A stretch of 24,830 nt of DNA, from the IMG/VR virus record IMGVR_UViG_3300020438_003088, positions 1-24,830 of that record; one strand, 5' to 3'. This stretch comes from a virus. The translations under genes were made by a program, and so were the position numbers. This document shows, in pieces, positions 1-7,700 of this stretch (its first letter is position 1; each line of letters begins with the position of its first letter). The notes under the pieces are model-generated. The model had not been told where the DNA came from. It did not search any database and was given only the letters and a program-made list of their open reading frames with translations.

Positions 1-693
1 AAAGACAAGAGCATGGAAGACATGGGTAGAAAATATTGGAAAAAGAAAAGTTATATTTTCCAAGGTTTTGTTACAACGAATCCCCTAAACGAAGACACTC
101 CACCTGAGAATCCAATTCGAAGATTTATAATTGGTCCTCAAATCTTTAACATCATCAGAAGTGCGTTACTTGATCCAGAAATGGAAGAGTTACCAACTGA
201 TTCTGTTAAAGGCGTAGACTTTAGAATCACTAAAACTTCTAAAGGTGGATATGCTGACTACTCAACATCAAAATGGTCAAGAAGAGAACGTGCATTAGAT
301 GAGGCAGAGAGAGCCGCAATCGAAACACATGGTTTACATAACCTATCAGACTATAGACCTAAAGAACCAACCGAAGCAGAAGTAAAAATAATTAAAGAAT
401 TATTTGAAAAATCTGTTGATGGAGAGGCTTATGATCTTGAGAAATACGGTCAATATTTTAGACCTGCAGGAACTTCTGCACCTAGAGTATCTACACCAGT
501 AGCAAGTGAACCGGCAACAGCGGCACCAGTAACGGCACCTGTAACAGAAGCAGTAGCACAAACTACTGTTACTCCAGAGCCAGTCGCACCAGCGCCAGGA
601 ACAAATCTTACTCCAGAGGCTACTCCAAACGGAGATAGTGCCAAAAGAGCAGAAGATATCTTGAAACTGATAAGAAGCAGACAAAGTCAATAA
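1..693 (+). CDS. 32: gp32-like single-stranded DNA-binding protein, C-terminal part (5' end outside window)
   Basis: The reading frame is already open at base 1 (K-D-K-S before the first Met at 13), so this is the C-terminal part of a longer protein. The text KYWKKKSYIFQGFV followed by PENPIRRFIIGPQIFNII is the signature I associate with gp32 of T4-like marine phages. It coats ssDNA and recruits recombination and replication proteins. The OB-fold and zinc site would lie mainly upstream, outside the window. After about residue 150 of the visible part comes a linker of about 50 residues very rich in Ala, Pro, Thr and Val, ending in a short charged helix (AKRAEDILKLIRSRQSQ). T4 gp32 instead ends in an acidic protein-binding tail, so this tail is organised differently. 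Position directly before uvsX supports the call. Confidence 0.85.
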   Translation, partial: KDKSMEDMGRKYWKKKSYIFQGFVTTNPLNEDTPPENPIRRFIIGPQIFNIIRSALLDPEMEELPTDSVKGVDFRITKTSKGGYADYSTSKWSRRERALDEAERAAIETHGLHNLSDYRPKEPTEAEVKIIKELFEKSVDGEAYDLEKYGQYFRPAGTSAPRVSTPVASEPATAAPVTAPVTEAVAQTTVTPEPVAPAPGTNLTPEATPNGDSAKRAEDILKLIRSRQSQ

Positions 694-707
694 TATAAAA
701 AATTACC

Positions 708-739
708 AGACCCTGATTTTCAATTGACGGTCAGGGTCT
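708..739 (+). terminator. Hairpin after gp32 (possible terminator or processing site)
   Basis: AGACCCTGA (708-716) pairs perfectly with TCAGGGTCT (731-739), giving a 9-bp stem with a 14-base loop, 15 bases after the gp32 stop. No T-run follows, so it is not a classic rho-independent terminator. It may stabilise the 3' end of the gp32 message. The loop and 3' arm overlap the -35 element of the putative uvsX promoter. Confidence 0.55.
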
Positions 740-752
740 AGTATGTTAATAT
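724..752 (+). promoter_or_regulatory. Putative sigma70-type promoter of uvsX
   Basis: TTGACG (724-729) and TAATAT (747-752) are separated by 17 bases, close to consensus. The expected start of transcription, near 758-760, is only about 5 bases before the uvsX ATG at 764. The Shine-Dalgarno-like AAGGGA at 753-758 would then lie at or before +1. Messages from this promoter could be nearly leaderless, while read-through messages from gp32 would carry the ribosome site. Confidence 0.45.
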
Positions 753-763
753 AAGGGATAAAG

Positions 764-1825
764 ATGACAAAAGTATTCGACGCAACAAAATTTAGAAAAA
801 GTATTACAAAATCTATACAAGGATTAGGTATAGGATTTAGCGATCCTACAGATTGGATAAGCACAGGAAATTACGCATTAAACTATTTGATGACTGGTGA
901 CTTTAACAAAGGTATACCACTAGGTAAAGTAACAGTACTTGCTGGAGAATCCGGGGCAGGTAAATCGTATATTGCTTCAGGCAATGTAATTAAAAATGCA
1001 CAGGAACAAGGTATATTTGTTATATTAATTGATTCTGAAAATGCATTAGACGAAGCATGGTTACAAGCATTAAAAGTAGACACATCAGAAGATAAACTTT
1101 TAAAATTAAGTTTATCCATGGTAGATGATGTAGCAAAAACTATTTCGGAGTTTATGAAAGGCTACAAAGATCAACACGCAGACAACAAAGAAGATGCTCC
1201 AAAAGTATTATTTGTAATTGATTCGTTAGGTATGATGCTTACTCCAACAGATGTAAATCAGTTTGAAGCAGGTGAAATGAAAGGTGACTTAGGTAGAAAA
1301 CCCAAGGCATTGACGGCACTTGTAAGAAACTGTGTTAATATGTTTGGTAGTTGGAATGTAGGACTTATAGCAACCAATCACACATACGCATCACAAGATA
1401 TGTTTGATCCAGATGATAAAATATCAGGAGGACAAGGATTTATCTATGCATCAAGTATTGTTGTCGCAATGAAAAAATTGAAATTAAAAGAGGACGAAAA
1501 AGGCAACAAAGTTACAGATGTGAGAGGTATTAGAGCAGGTTGTAAGGTAATGAAAACAAGATATGCTAAACCGTTTGAAGCAGTACAAGTTAAAATTCCT
1601 TATGACACTGGTATGGATCCATACAGTGGATTAGTAGATCTTTTTGAAAAGAAAGGTGTATTAACACAGCAAGGAAACAGATTAAAATACGTTGATTCAA
1701 AAGGAAAGGAGCATTTAGACTTTAGAAAAGCCTGGACTGGAGATAAATTAGATATGTTGATGTCTGATTTTGATAAATTATCTACAGCAACTAATGAAAC
1801 AGTTGAACAACCAAAGGAAGACTAA
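764..1825 (+). CDS. uvsX: UvsX RecA-like recombinase
   Basis: A 353-residue RecA-family strand-exchange protein, the T4 UvsX type, which forms filaments on ssDNA for recombination-dependent replication and repair. Walker A is GESGAGKS at residues 61-68. Walker B is VLFVID at about 148-153, followed by SLGMM. The text ISGGQGFIYASSIVVAM around residues 222-238 fits the L2 and DNA-binding region. Length is close to T4 UvsX (about 390) and cyanophage UvsX. The start at 764 is preceded by AAGGGA with a normal gap. It follows gp32 and its stop abuts the next gene with no gap, so it probably heads an operon reaching to 4540. Confidence 0.95.
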   Translation: MTKVFDATKFRKSITKSIQGLGIGFSDPTDWISTGNYALNYLMTGDFNKGIPLGKVTVLAGESGAGKSYIASGNVIKNAQEQGIFVILIDSENALDEAWLQALKVDTSEDKLLKLSLSMVDDVAKTISEFMKGYKDQHADNKEDAPKVLFVIDSLGMMLTPTDVNQFEAGEMKGDLGRKPKALTALVRNCVNMFGSWNVGLIATNHTYASQDMFDPDDKISGGQGFIYASSIVVAMKKLKLKEDEKGNKVTDVRGIRAGCKVMKTRYAKPFEAVQVKIPYDTGMDPYSGLVDLFEKKGVLTQQGNRLKYVDSKGKEHLDFRKAWTGDKLDMLMSDFDKLSTATNETVEQPKED

Positions 1826-2065
1826 ATGGCAGAAATGACCCACGAAGATATCGAACGTATATGGAATTCATTTTCACACTATCTACCAGAAAGAAATAAA
1901 TTAGACGGAGCAGTTGACTTTATTAACACATTAAGAGATATAGGTGTTGACGATAAAGAACTTAAAGCATCATCTGACTACGATCCTAAATTAGAAGAAG
2001 CAGTTGGTAATGTATTTGAAGATGACGAAGAGGATTCATATGACGATGACGAATTGGTATACTAA
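1826..2065 (+). CDS. Small acidic conserved phage protein
   Basis: A 79-residue protein beginning directly after the uvsX stop codon. It has a helical N-terminal part (HEDIERIWNSFSHYLPE) and a very acidic C-terminus with runs of Asp and Glu (EDDEEDSYDDDE). I recall similar small acidic proteins downstream of uvsX in T4-like cyanophages, always without a function. The tail resembles acidic protein-docking or DNA-mimic tails such as that of T4 gp32, but that is only a suggestion. Translational coupling to uvsX is likely because there is no space between them. Confidence 0.75.
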   Translation: MAEMTHEDIERIWNSFSHYLPERNKLDGAVDFINTLRDIGVDDKELKASSDYDPKLEEAVGNVFEDDEEDSYDDDELVY

Positions 2066-2507
2066 AGTAAGCAAAGATATCTCACTCATTCCAGAGTGTA
2101 TTAATCACTATCAAACAGAATATCAACACGCACGAAAAGAATGTTCTATTTGGGGTAATTTAGAAAAAGCATCAGCATCAATGCCTGGTGTTGTTGAACA
2201 AAGGTTTAACCAACTACAAGAAATAGAAGCAATACTAGAATATCTAAATATTGAAAAAAGAAGACTTAGATCTAAGACTTTTAAAAAGTTTTTAGAAAAC
2301 TATAACAGAGCATTAACTTCACGTGATGCTGACAAGTATGTCGATGGTGAAGCAGATGTTGTAGACTTAGAAAAAATTATTAATGAATTCGCATTATTAA
2401 GAAACCAATGGTTAGGCATCACCAAAGGATTAGACCAGAAACAATGGCAAATAACAAACATTGTTAAACTCAGAGTAGCGGGGATGGAAGATGCCACAAT
2501 CAAATAG
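2040..2507 (+). CDS. Conserved helical phage protein of unknown function, uvsX operon
   Basis: A 155-residue protein read from ATG 2040, chosen because AGAGGA lies five bases upstream; an ATG further upstream in frame at 2004 would overlap more of the previous gene and has no such site. It overlaps the acidic gene by 26 bases. Residues 52-95 (RFNQLQEIEAILEYLNIEKR and on) look strongly helical and charged, likely coiled coil. The C-terminal half has NEFALLRNQWLGI and ends with KLRVAGMED. I recall close relatives in marine T4-like phages, unnamed. Its place behind uvsX raises the idea of a mediator role like UvsY, but no UvsY signature is recognised. Confidence 0.75.
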   Translation: MTMTNWYTKVSKDISLIPECINHYQTEYQHARKECSIWGNLEKASASMPGVVEQRFNQLQEIEAILEYLNIEKRRLRSKTFKKFLENYNRALTSRDADKYVDGEADVVDLEKIINEFALLRNQWLGITKGLDQKQWQITNIVKLRVAGMEDATIK

Positions 2508-3111
2508 AATAATATTAACAGACGTTGACGGTGTACTGTTAGAATGGGAACATCATTTTACAAAATGGATGTTGCAACGAACACTGTTCGATGAGAGAGG
2601 TGCAAGATATCACCCGCATAGATTACTTCCAGACAAACAAAACACATACGAAATGGCCGAAAGGTTTGGTGTAACCAAAGAACAAATAAGGAAAGAAATT
2701 AGAGAGTTTAATAGAAGTGCATGGATGGGTACGCAGAGACCAATGTTGGAATCACAAACATGGGTAAAATTGTTAGCGGCTGAGGGATGGACCTTTATAC
2801 CAATAACATCACAGACATCTGACATACCAGCACAACAATTACGTAAGAGAAGAATGGGAGAACTGTTTGGCGATCATGTGTTTACAAACTATCATATCCT
2901 AGGCACAGGAGCAGACAAAGACGGTGCATTAGCGGAGTTTCATGATACTGGACTATATTGGGTTGAGGACAAACCTCACAACGCACTAGCAGGTCTTAAA
3001 TACGGTTTAAAGCCTATATTAATCGACCACCCATACAACCGAGATTTTGAACATCCTGATATTATCCGTGTAAATAATTGGAAAGATATACACGGATTAA
3101 TAGCAAGATGA
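2491..3111 (+). CDS. HAD-superfamily phosphatase, nucleotidase-like
   Basis: A 206-residue protein with HAD motif I DVDGVLLEW (nucleophile Asp11, acid/base Asp13), a motif II candidate FIPITSQ near residue 110, basic residues LRKRRM as motif III, and motif IV YWVEDKPHNA near residue 153, giving the second acidic site. The arrangement and length match 5'(3')-deoxyribonucleotidase-like HAD proteins common in large phages, which dephosphorylate nucleotides; a sugar-phosphate substrate is also possible since the next gene is a glycosyltransferase. The start overlaps the previous gene by 17 bases and has GGAAG directly upstream. The stop overlaps the next start as ATGA. Confidence 0.8.
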   Translation: MPQSNRIILTDVDGVLLEWEHHFTKWMLQRTLFDERGARYHPHRLLPDKQNTYEMAERFGVTKEQIRKEIREFNRSAWMGTQRPMLESQTWVKLLAAEGWTFIPITSQTSDIPAQQLRKRRMGELFGDHVFTNYHILGTGADKDGALAEFHDTGLYWVEDKPHNALAGLKYGLKPILIDHPYNRDFEHPDIIRVNNWKDIHGLIAR

Positions 3112-3782
3112 AAATATACGTAGGCCACGATAGTCGTGAAGACATAGCATATCAAGTATGCGAACACTCAATTAAAAGACGTGATCCATCAGCAGAAGTT
3201 ATTCCTTTAAAACAAAAACAAATGCGTGACCAAGGATTGTATACTCGTCCTGTAGACAAGTTAGCATCAACAGAATTTACATTCACAAGATTTTTTGTTC
3301 CTTATCTAAACGACTTTAAAGGTTGGGCAGTGTTCTGTGATTGCGATTTTCTTTGGAAGATTCCAAGCCATGAACTTGTAAAATATTGTGATCCATCTAA
3401 GGCAGTTGTAGTTGTACAGCATGATTACACACCCAAAGAAACAACTAAAATGGATGGTCAAACACAAACAGTGTACCCAAGAAAAAATTGGTCTAGCATG
3501 GTACTTTGGAACTGCGAACATCCTAAGAACAAAATACTAACACCAGAATTGTTAAACGAAGAGTCACCAAAATTCCTACACAGATTTAGTTGGTTAGATG
3601 ACAATGAAATTGGATCTATGCCTGCAGAATACAATTGGTTAGTAGGTTGGTACAAAGAACCCAATGACGGGACTCCGAAAATATTACACTACACAGAAGG
3701 TGGACCGTGGTTTGATGGTTACCGAGACTGCGAGTATGGTGACGACTGGAAAAAAGAATTAATAAATCTTTTTAGTTCGTAA
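3108..3782 (+). CDS. GT-A-fold glycosyltransferase (GT8-like)
   Basis: A 224-residue protein from ATG 3108, which overlaps the previous stop (ATGA); an ATG at 3078 would add ten atypical residues. The N-terminus MKIYVGHDSREDIAYQVCEH is typical of a group of stand-alone glycosyltransferases found in marine bacteria, algae and phages. The metal-binding DxD is DCD at residues 78-80 (AVFCDCDFLW). Further hallmarks are RKNWSSMVLWNC and HYTEGGPWFDGY near the C-terminus. It should transfer a sugar from a nucleotide-sugar donor; acceptor unknown. First gene of the glycan island, co-transcribed with the uvsX operon. Confidence 0.8.
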   Translation: MKIYVGHDSREDIAYQVCEHSIKRRDPSAEVIPLKQKQMRDQGLYTRPVDKLASTEFTFTRFFVPYLNDFKGWAVFCDCDFLWKIPSHELVKYCDPSKAVVVVQHDYTPKETTKMDGQTQTVYPRKNWSSMVLWNCEHPKNKILTPELLNEESPKFLHRFSWLDDNEIGSMPAEYNWLVGWYKEPNDGTPKILHYTEGGPWFDGYRDCEYGDDWKKELINLFSS

Positions 3783-4540
3783 TGAATATATATTCTGTAT
3801 TACAAAAATTTAATCCTGCAACAGATTATTTCACTGACCCATATCCTCACATAATAATCAAAGATTGCTTACCACTAAAAACATATGAATTATTGTATGA
3901 AAACTATCCTGTACAGACAGTTAAAGATAATTTTCCAATAGTCGAAGGATCCACTTACAGAGGACTAGCAAACGATTTTATAAAATCTAAAAGAGTTGAA
4001 GCAAAACAATGCTGGTTAGACTTTTTTGAGTATCATACTTCGCAAGAGTTTTATAATCTAGTGTTACGTATGTTTAATGAAAGACGTTGGATTAAAGACG
4101 AAAAAGTAAAAGTTAGACACACAGAAGGAAACGAAGGTATAGTCACTGATACACAATTCGTAATTCATGAACCTATCACCAAAGGAACAACAAGAACACC
4201 TCACATAGATAATCCGGTAGAAATATATGCTGGTTTACTTTATATGAGGCAAAGAGGAGATAAAGCAAAAGGTGGAGATTTTGTGATATACGATACACAA
4301 CCAATGAGTACTGTTGTAGAAGGAACCGGTAGACAAATAACAAACAATCACAAACTAAAAGAATACAAAACTATTCCTTATAAAGAAAATACTTTTGTAA
4401 TGTTTTTAAACTCAAATAAATCTGTGCATGGTGTAACACCTAGACAAGATCCAGGACACGATAGACTGAGTATTAATATTATTGCTGAGGTTAATAACAA
4501 ATCAAATCGTTTGTTTAAATTACTCGAGGTCAGAGAGTAA
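3782..4540 (+). CDS. 2-oxoglutarate/Fe(II)-dependent dioxygenase
   Basis: A 252-residue protein with the iron facial triad His141-x-Asp143 (RTPHIDNP) and His216 (SVHGVTPR), and the 2-oxoglutarate-binding Arg228-x-Ser230 (HDRLSINI). These fit the prolyl-4-hydroxylase-like 2OG oxygenase family. Such enzymes hydroxylate proteins, nucleobases or small molecules and are frequent in marine T4-like phages. Its start shares a base with the previous stop (TAATG), so it is probably coupled to the glycosyltransferase. It may hydroxylate a sugar, lipid or virion protein; this cannot be told from sequence. The 3' end overlaps the convergent gene by 21 bases. Confidence 0.82.
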   Translation: MNIYSVLQKFNPATDYFTDPYPHIIIKDCLPLKTYELLYENYPVQTVKDNFPIVEGSTYRGLANDFIKSKRVEAKQCWLDFFEYHTSQEFYNLVLRMFNERRWIKDEKVKVRHTEGNEGIVTDTQFVIHEPITKGTTRTPHIDNPVEIYAGLLYMRQRGDKAKGGDFVIYDTQPMSTVVEGTGRQITNNHKLKEYKTIPYKENTFVMFLNSNKSVHGVTPRQDPGHDRLSINIIAEVNNKSNRLFKLLEVRE

Positions 4541-5341
4541 ACGCCAAGCAGTACCGTTACGCATTTCTTCCATAGAAAAATTATTATAAGCAAGTGAACT
4601 AAACAGAGACATTCGATCTCCGTATACAGGTGTTTCAATTTTAGTCAAATCACTTTCTGATATAGGTGCCGCTCCGCACACATCTTGTTCACAAAACACC
4701 GGAACACCATTAGTGAAACTTTCAATCATTGTGTTACTGTTGTATGTTACACAGGCAAAATATTCATTCCAATCTATAGGTCCAGCACTTTTATTTGTTG
4801 GTATATCCATTTTAATCGTTGCTCCTACATGGTCTTTTGTAATGCCTGGATTGTATGGTTTGTCTCTAATAACCAGTTCTCTATCCGTGTTTTCACGCAG
4901 TATTTTAACAGTATTTTCTAGCCAGTGTGTAGCACCAAAGAAGTCTGCAATGGCGTTTGTAGGGGGCAGTATGAGGATCTTAGACCCCTTTTTATGCCAT
5001 GGTTTGATGTTTTGTTTAAAGTATTGCTCATATCGGTCGTTTGGTCTTTTGAACAATTTGGTTTGACAATGTGCATTTTTTGTTATTCTTAACCAATGAG
5101 GCTTGTCATGAGCATTGGTAAAATAACCATGATCCATGAAGTAAAAATCTTTATTTTCTTTTTCGCACCATTTGTATACCTCACCTGATCCTGCAAGTAT
5201 TCCATACATTATTAAAGTTTCGTTTGGTAACTCATTTAATTCTCTCCAATGAAACATCTTAAATGATCCCGGGGTACCTTGCACAAAAGCATCAACATAT
5301 CTTTGAGTTCTTGGTTTAGTTGTGTGTATACCTGCTATCAT
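4520..5341 (-). CDS. Capsule-type glycosyltransferase-like protein, paralog A
   Basis: A 273-residue protein, one of four paralogs in the window. Shared marks: LVIRDKP (residues 156-162; other copies IRPHP or IRVKP), NSNTMIE (201-207), GVPVFC (212-217), then a conserved segment with an SDLTKIETP-like stretch and a tail with SLAYNNFSMEEMRNGTAW. The RPHP-like and serine/glutamate motifs resemble the nucleotide-sugar-binding half of capsule polysaccharide transferases of the KpsC/KpsS type. It is closest to paralog B, sharing YF, HW and a KN-H-KL segment in the N-terminal half. Last gene of the minus-strand operon, its start overlapping the upstream gene's stop as ATGA. Confidence 0.65.
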   Translation of the reverse strand: MIAGIHTTKPRTQRYVDAFVQGTPGSFKMFHWRELNELPNETLIMYGILAGSGEVYKWCEKENKDFYFMDHGYFTNAHDKPHWLRITKNAHCQTKLFKRPNDRYEQYFKQNIKPWHKKGSKILILPPTNAIADFFGATHWLENTVKILRENTDRELVIRDKPYNPGITKDHVGATIKMDIPTNKSAGPIDWNEYFACVTYNSNTMIESFTNGVPVFCEQDVCGAAPISESDLTKIETPVYGDRMSLFSSLAYNNFSMEEMRNGTAWRLLSDLE

Positions 5342-6057
5342 TTATATTCCTTAATGAATGTTTTAAGTACATCAACATCTGCATTAAGATGTCTTTCTTG
5401 TATTTTGCTCCATACATAATCATCTCTAAAATTAATATCTAAATGTTTCCTGACTTGTTTTCCTGTATCATCAAATACCTTTTTTGCTTTGATTGTAACG
5501 TTTGGGAAAAATAAACATCTGTTAAGTTTCCTGGAAACTTTTTGTGTATATGTATCTACGTACCAATGCCAAAAGAAAGGAGGTACAAAATATCCTAATG
5601 TGTCTATCCAATTTTTGTGTACTAAAAAATGTGGAGAAGAAAAAGGAATATCTCCTATTAGTGTTGGCTTTGTTGCTTGTAATAATTTTTTAGGTTTATT
5701 TTTTTCTTTTCCGTCATATGGAATAGCCATTAAAATTTTATCTGGATAATCATTAAATCCGTCAGTCATAATCTTATCCCAGTGTTGGGTTTTAAATTGT
5801 ATATCGTCGCCTGCTAAAAATACATAATCAAATTTAGCCTTCTCTGCCATCAAGTTCCAACTGTAACAAGTAGATCTATTAGGACCTACTGTGTAGTGTT
5901 TTTTATCAATGGTGTCTTTATATTCTTGTAACGTAGGGTCGTCGTCATTGAGATAAATTAAAAATTCTATATCTCCTGCGGCGGTATCATACGCAGTATC
6001 TATCATTCTTTTTGCTAGTTCAGGTCTGCCTCGCGATGGACAACTGATAGAAATCAT
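5338..6057 (-). CDS. Glycosyltransferase-like protein (GT2-type GT-A fold)
   Basis: A 239-residue protein starting MISISCPSRGRPELAKRM, the usual opening of GT2-like transferases, followed by FLIYLNDDDP (residues 32-41) and VFLAGDDIQF (79-88) that can supply the acidic metal and donor-binding site. A segment IPFSSPHFLVHKNW and a Trp/His-rich FFWHWYVDTY follow. Similar proteins occur in large phages and act on nucleotide-sugar donors; acceptor unknown. The start overlaps the epimerase stop and the stop overlaps the paralog A start, both as ATGA, so translation is likely coupled along the operon. Confidence 0.65.
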   Translation of the reverse strand: MISISCPSRGRPELAKRMIDTAYDTAAGDIEFLIYLNDDDPTLQEYKDTIDKKHYTVGPNRSTCYSWNLMAEKAKFDYVFLAGDDIQFKTQHWDKIMTDGFNDYPDKILMAIPYDGKEKNKPKKLLQATKPTLIGDIPFSSPHFLVHKNWIDTLGYFVPPFFWHWYVDTYTQKVSRKLNRCLFFPNVTIKAKKVFDDTGKQVRKHLDINFRDDYVWSKIQERHLNADVDVLKTFIKEYK

Positions 6058-7061
6058 ATTAATTTATTCTTCCAAGTATCTGGAGTGTGTTCATTAATAA
6101 TTTCTAAAGGTAAATGATACTGAAACTTTTTTGTTCCACGTAATCTAATATAATCTGCTGTCTTCTTAACTGACTGTCGCATATTAGTTGCTGTACTGTA
6201 ACCTAATAAATCTCTTGCCTTGTCAGATGAACACGTTGCTAGTTTTACTTCTTTAGGTCTGTCTTTATGATGTATTGGATCTAAATTTATTCCAGTTTCG
6301 TTTGCACAGGCTTCTGCTAATTCATTAATAGTAACAGGTTCTTCGTCCGGTCCAATATTGATTACTTCACCAACAACATTATCCTGAAATGCAAGTGCGT
6401 TTAAGCAATATAGACAATCGTCAATATAACTGAAGCATCTTTGTTGTTTGCCATCACCATATATAATAGGTTGTTTGCCTTGTAACATTCTGTTCAACAT
6501 GATAGACATAACGTTTCTAAATGGATCATCATACTTCTGTCTTGGTCCAACAATGTTGTGTGGTACAGCAATAACATACTCAACTCCGTGTGTTTCGCAT
6601 AAATTTCTCAATACATCCTCGCCGGCCTTTTTTGCGATACCGTATGGATCCTGGGGACGACATTCGTAAGTTTCTTTGTACGGTACTTCATCATGATGAC
6701 CGTATCTTGCCATGCTTGAACAATATACAATACGTTTTACTTTGTTCCTTATGGCCGCTGTAATAGTTGTAACTGACGCTTCAAATATATTTCTTGTAAC
6801 CAGCACAGGAGAAAATACTGACAGTCCTTCGTATGCCGTTGCGGCAGTGTGGTATACAATATCACATCCTTCCATTGCTTTAGTTAGATTTTCTAAATCA
6901 GTGCAATCTACTTGATGGAACTCTACATCTTGTGGCACATTATCTGTATAGCCACCGATCATATTATCATTACCAGCAACTGTGTGCCCTTGAGATATCA
7001 TTAGGTCTGCTAGGTGCGAACCTAAAAATCCTGCCACTCCTGTTATAAAAACTTTAGCCAT
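6054..7061 (-). CDS. NAD-dependent sugar-nucleotide epimerase/dehydratase (extended SDR)
   Basis: A 335-residue extended short-chain dehydrogenase. The Rossmann motif is GVAGFLG (residues 8-14), the active-site Ser is in VYCSSMARYG (about 115-116), and the catalytic YxxxK is Tyr140/Lys144 (DPYGIAKKAGED). Text such as YGDGKQQRCFSYIDD and NIGPDEEPVTI is typical of UDP-glucose 4-epimerase and dTDP/GDP-sugar dehydratase relatives. It should convert one nucleotide sugar into another, supplying a donor for the neighbouring transferases. The exact substrate cannot be assigned. It lies nine bases after the FkbM gene and overlaps the next gene by four bases. Confidence 0.9.
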   Translation of the reverse strand: MAKVFITGVAGFLGSHLADLMISQGHTVAGNDNMIGGYTDNVPQDVEFHQVDCTDLENLTKAMEGCDIVYHTAATAYEGLSVFSPVLVTRNIFEASVTTITAAIRNKVKRIVYCSSMARYGHHDEVPYKETYECRPQDPYGIAKKAGEDVLRNLCETHGVEYVIAVPHNIVGPRQKYDDPFRNVMSIMLNRMLQGKQPIIYGDGKQQRCFSYIDDCLYCLNALAFQDNVVGEVINIGPDEEPVTINELAEACANETGINLDPIHHKDRPKEVKLATCSSDKARDLLGYSTATNMRQSVKKTADYIRLRGTKKFQYHLPLEIINEHTPDTWKNKLI

Positions 7062-7070
7062 TTTTAATAA

Positions 7071-7700
7071 TTATCGGCAATATACCTTGTCAGGCCAAAT
7101 GTTGATTATCTCATAAAAGCCTATTTCTTTTAGGTAACCTTCTATTTGAGTATTGCTTGATCCATATTTTTTTGTGTTGTTGTTAAGTTCGATCATTAGT
7201 AATTGTGTATTTTGTAATGTTTTTTCTGCACCATGTAACACTTTCATTTCGTATCCTTCAACATCAATTTTAATTAAGTCAACATCTGTCCATCCAAAAG
7301 AATCTATTGTTCTAATTGGAATTTTACCTTGACTTTCTTCGATCCTTAGTGCCTGTGTAAAATCATCTTTAGTCATGCTGAGAAATCCTTCCTTATCACC
7401 TAAAGCAAAAACCATAGGATTAATATTAGGATATCTACCTGCATTCCTTTCTAAACACTTGAAGTTAGTACTGTTAGGTTCAAATGCTTTAATACTACCT
7501 GCAAATTCTGACATTTCAGATGCCCATGTTCCACACCATGCACCGACATCAATTACTGTTCTAAATCTTTTTTGTTGAGACGTACACCATTCTTTAAACT
7601 TTAGCAAACATTTATTCTGTGTAAATGGTTTTCCCGACTTCCAATCTTCTATATGGATGTCATTATCTGGCACCCAAAAATCATTAACTTTTACTATCAT
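7071..7700 (-). CDS. FkbM-family methyltransferase
   Basis: A 209-residue SAM-dependent methyltransferase. Motif I is VIDVGAWCGTWA (residues 49-60), motif II AFEPN (72-76), and the family-typical DLIKIDVEGYEMKVLHGA spans about 141-158. FkbM enzymes O-methylate sugars and polyketides and are often found in polysaccharide clusters. Here it probably caps or modifies a sugar of the glycan made by neighbouring genes. It overlaps the start-proximal paralog B by 17 bases, with an AAGAG-like ribosome site in that overlap. The epimerase follows closely. Confidence 0.9.
   Translation of the reverse strand: MIVKVNDFWVPDNDIHIEDWKSGKPFTQNKCLLKFKEWCTSQQKRFRTVIDVGAWCGTWASEMSEFAGSIKAFEPNSTNFKCLERNAGRYPNINPMVFALGDKEGFLSMTKDDFTQALRIEESQGKIPIRTIDSFGWTDVDLIKIDVEGYEMKVLHGAEKTLQNTQLLMIELNNNTKKYGSSNTQIEGYLKEIGFYEIINIWPDKVYCR

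Noticed and set aside
400-690. Minus-strand frames under the gp32 Ala/Pro-rich tail
   Set aside because: They are shadows: Cys/Trp/Arg-rich or Gly/Ala-rich translations of the opposite strand of a biased coding stretch.
2040-2507. UvsY recombination mediator
   Set aside because: The place behind uvsX and the helical character are suggestive, but the sequence lacks the T4 or cyanophage UvsY signature as I remember it, so it was left as unknown.
4685-5066. Plus-strand frames under the paralog A gene
   Set aside because: Hydrophobic translations typical of the antisense of an AT-rich coding gene; the minus-strand frame has clear family motifs and operon overlaps.
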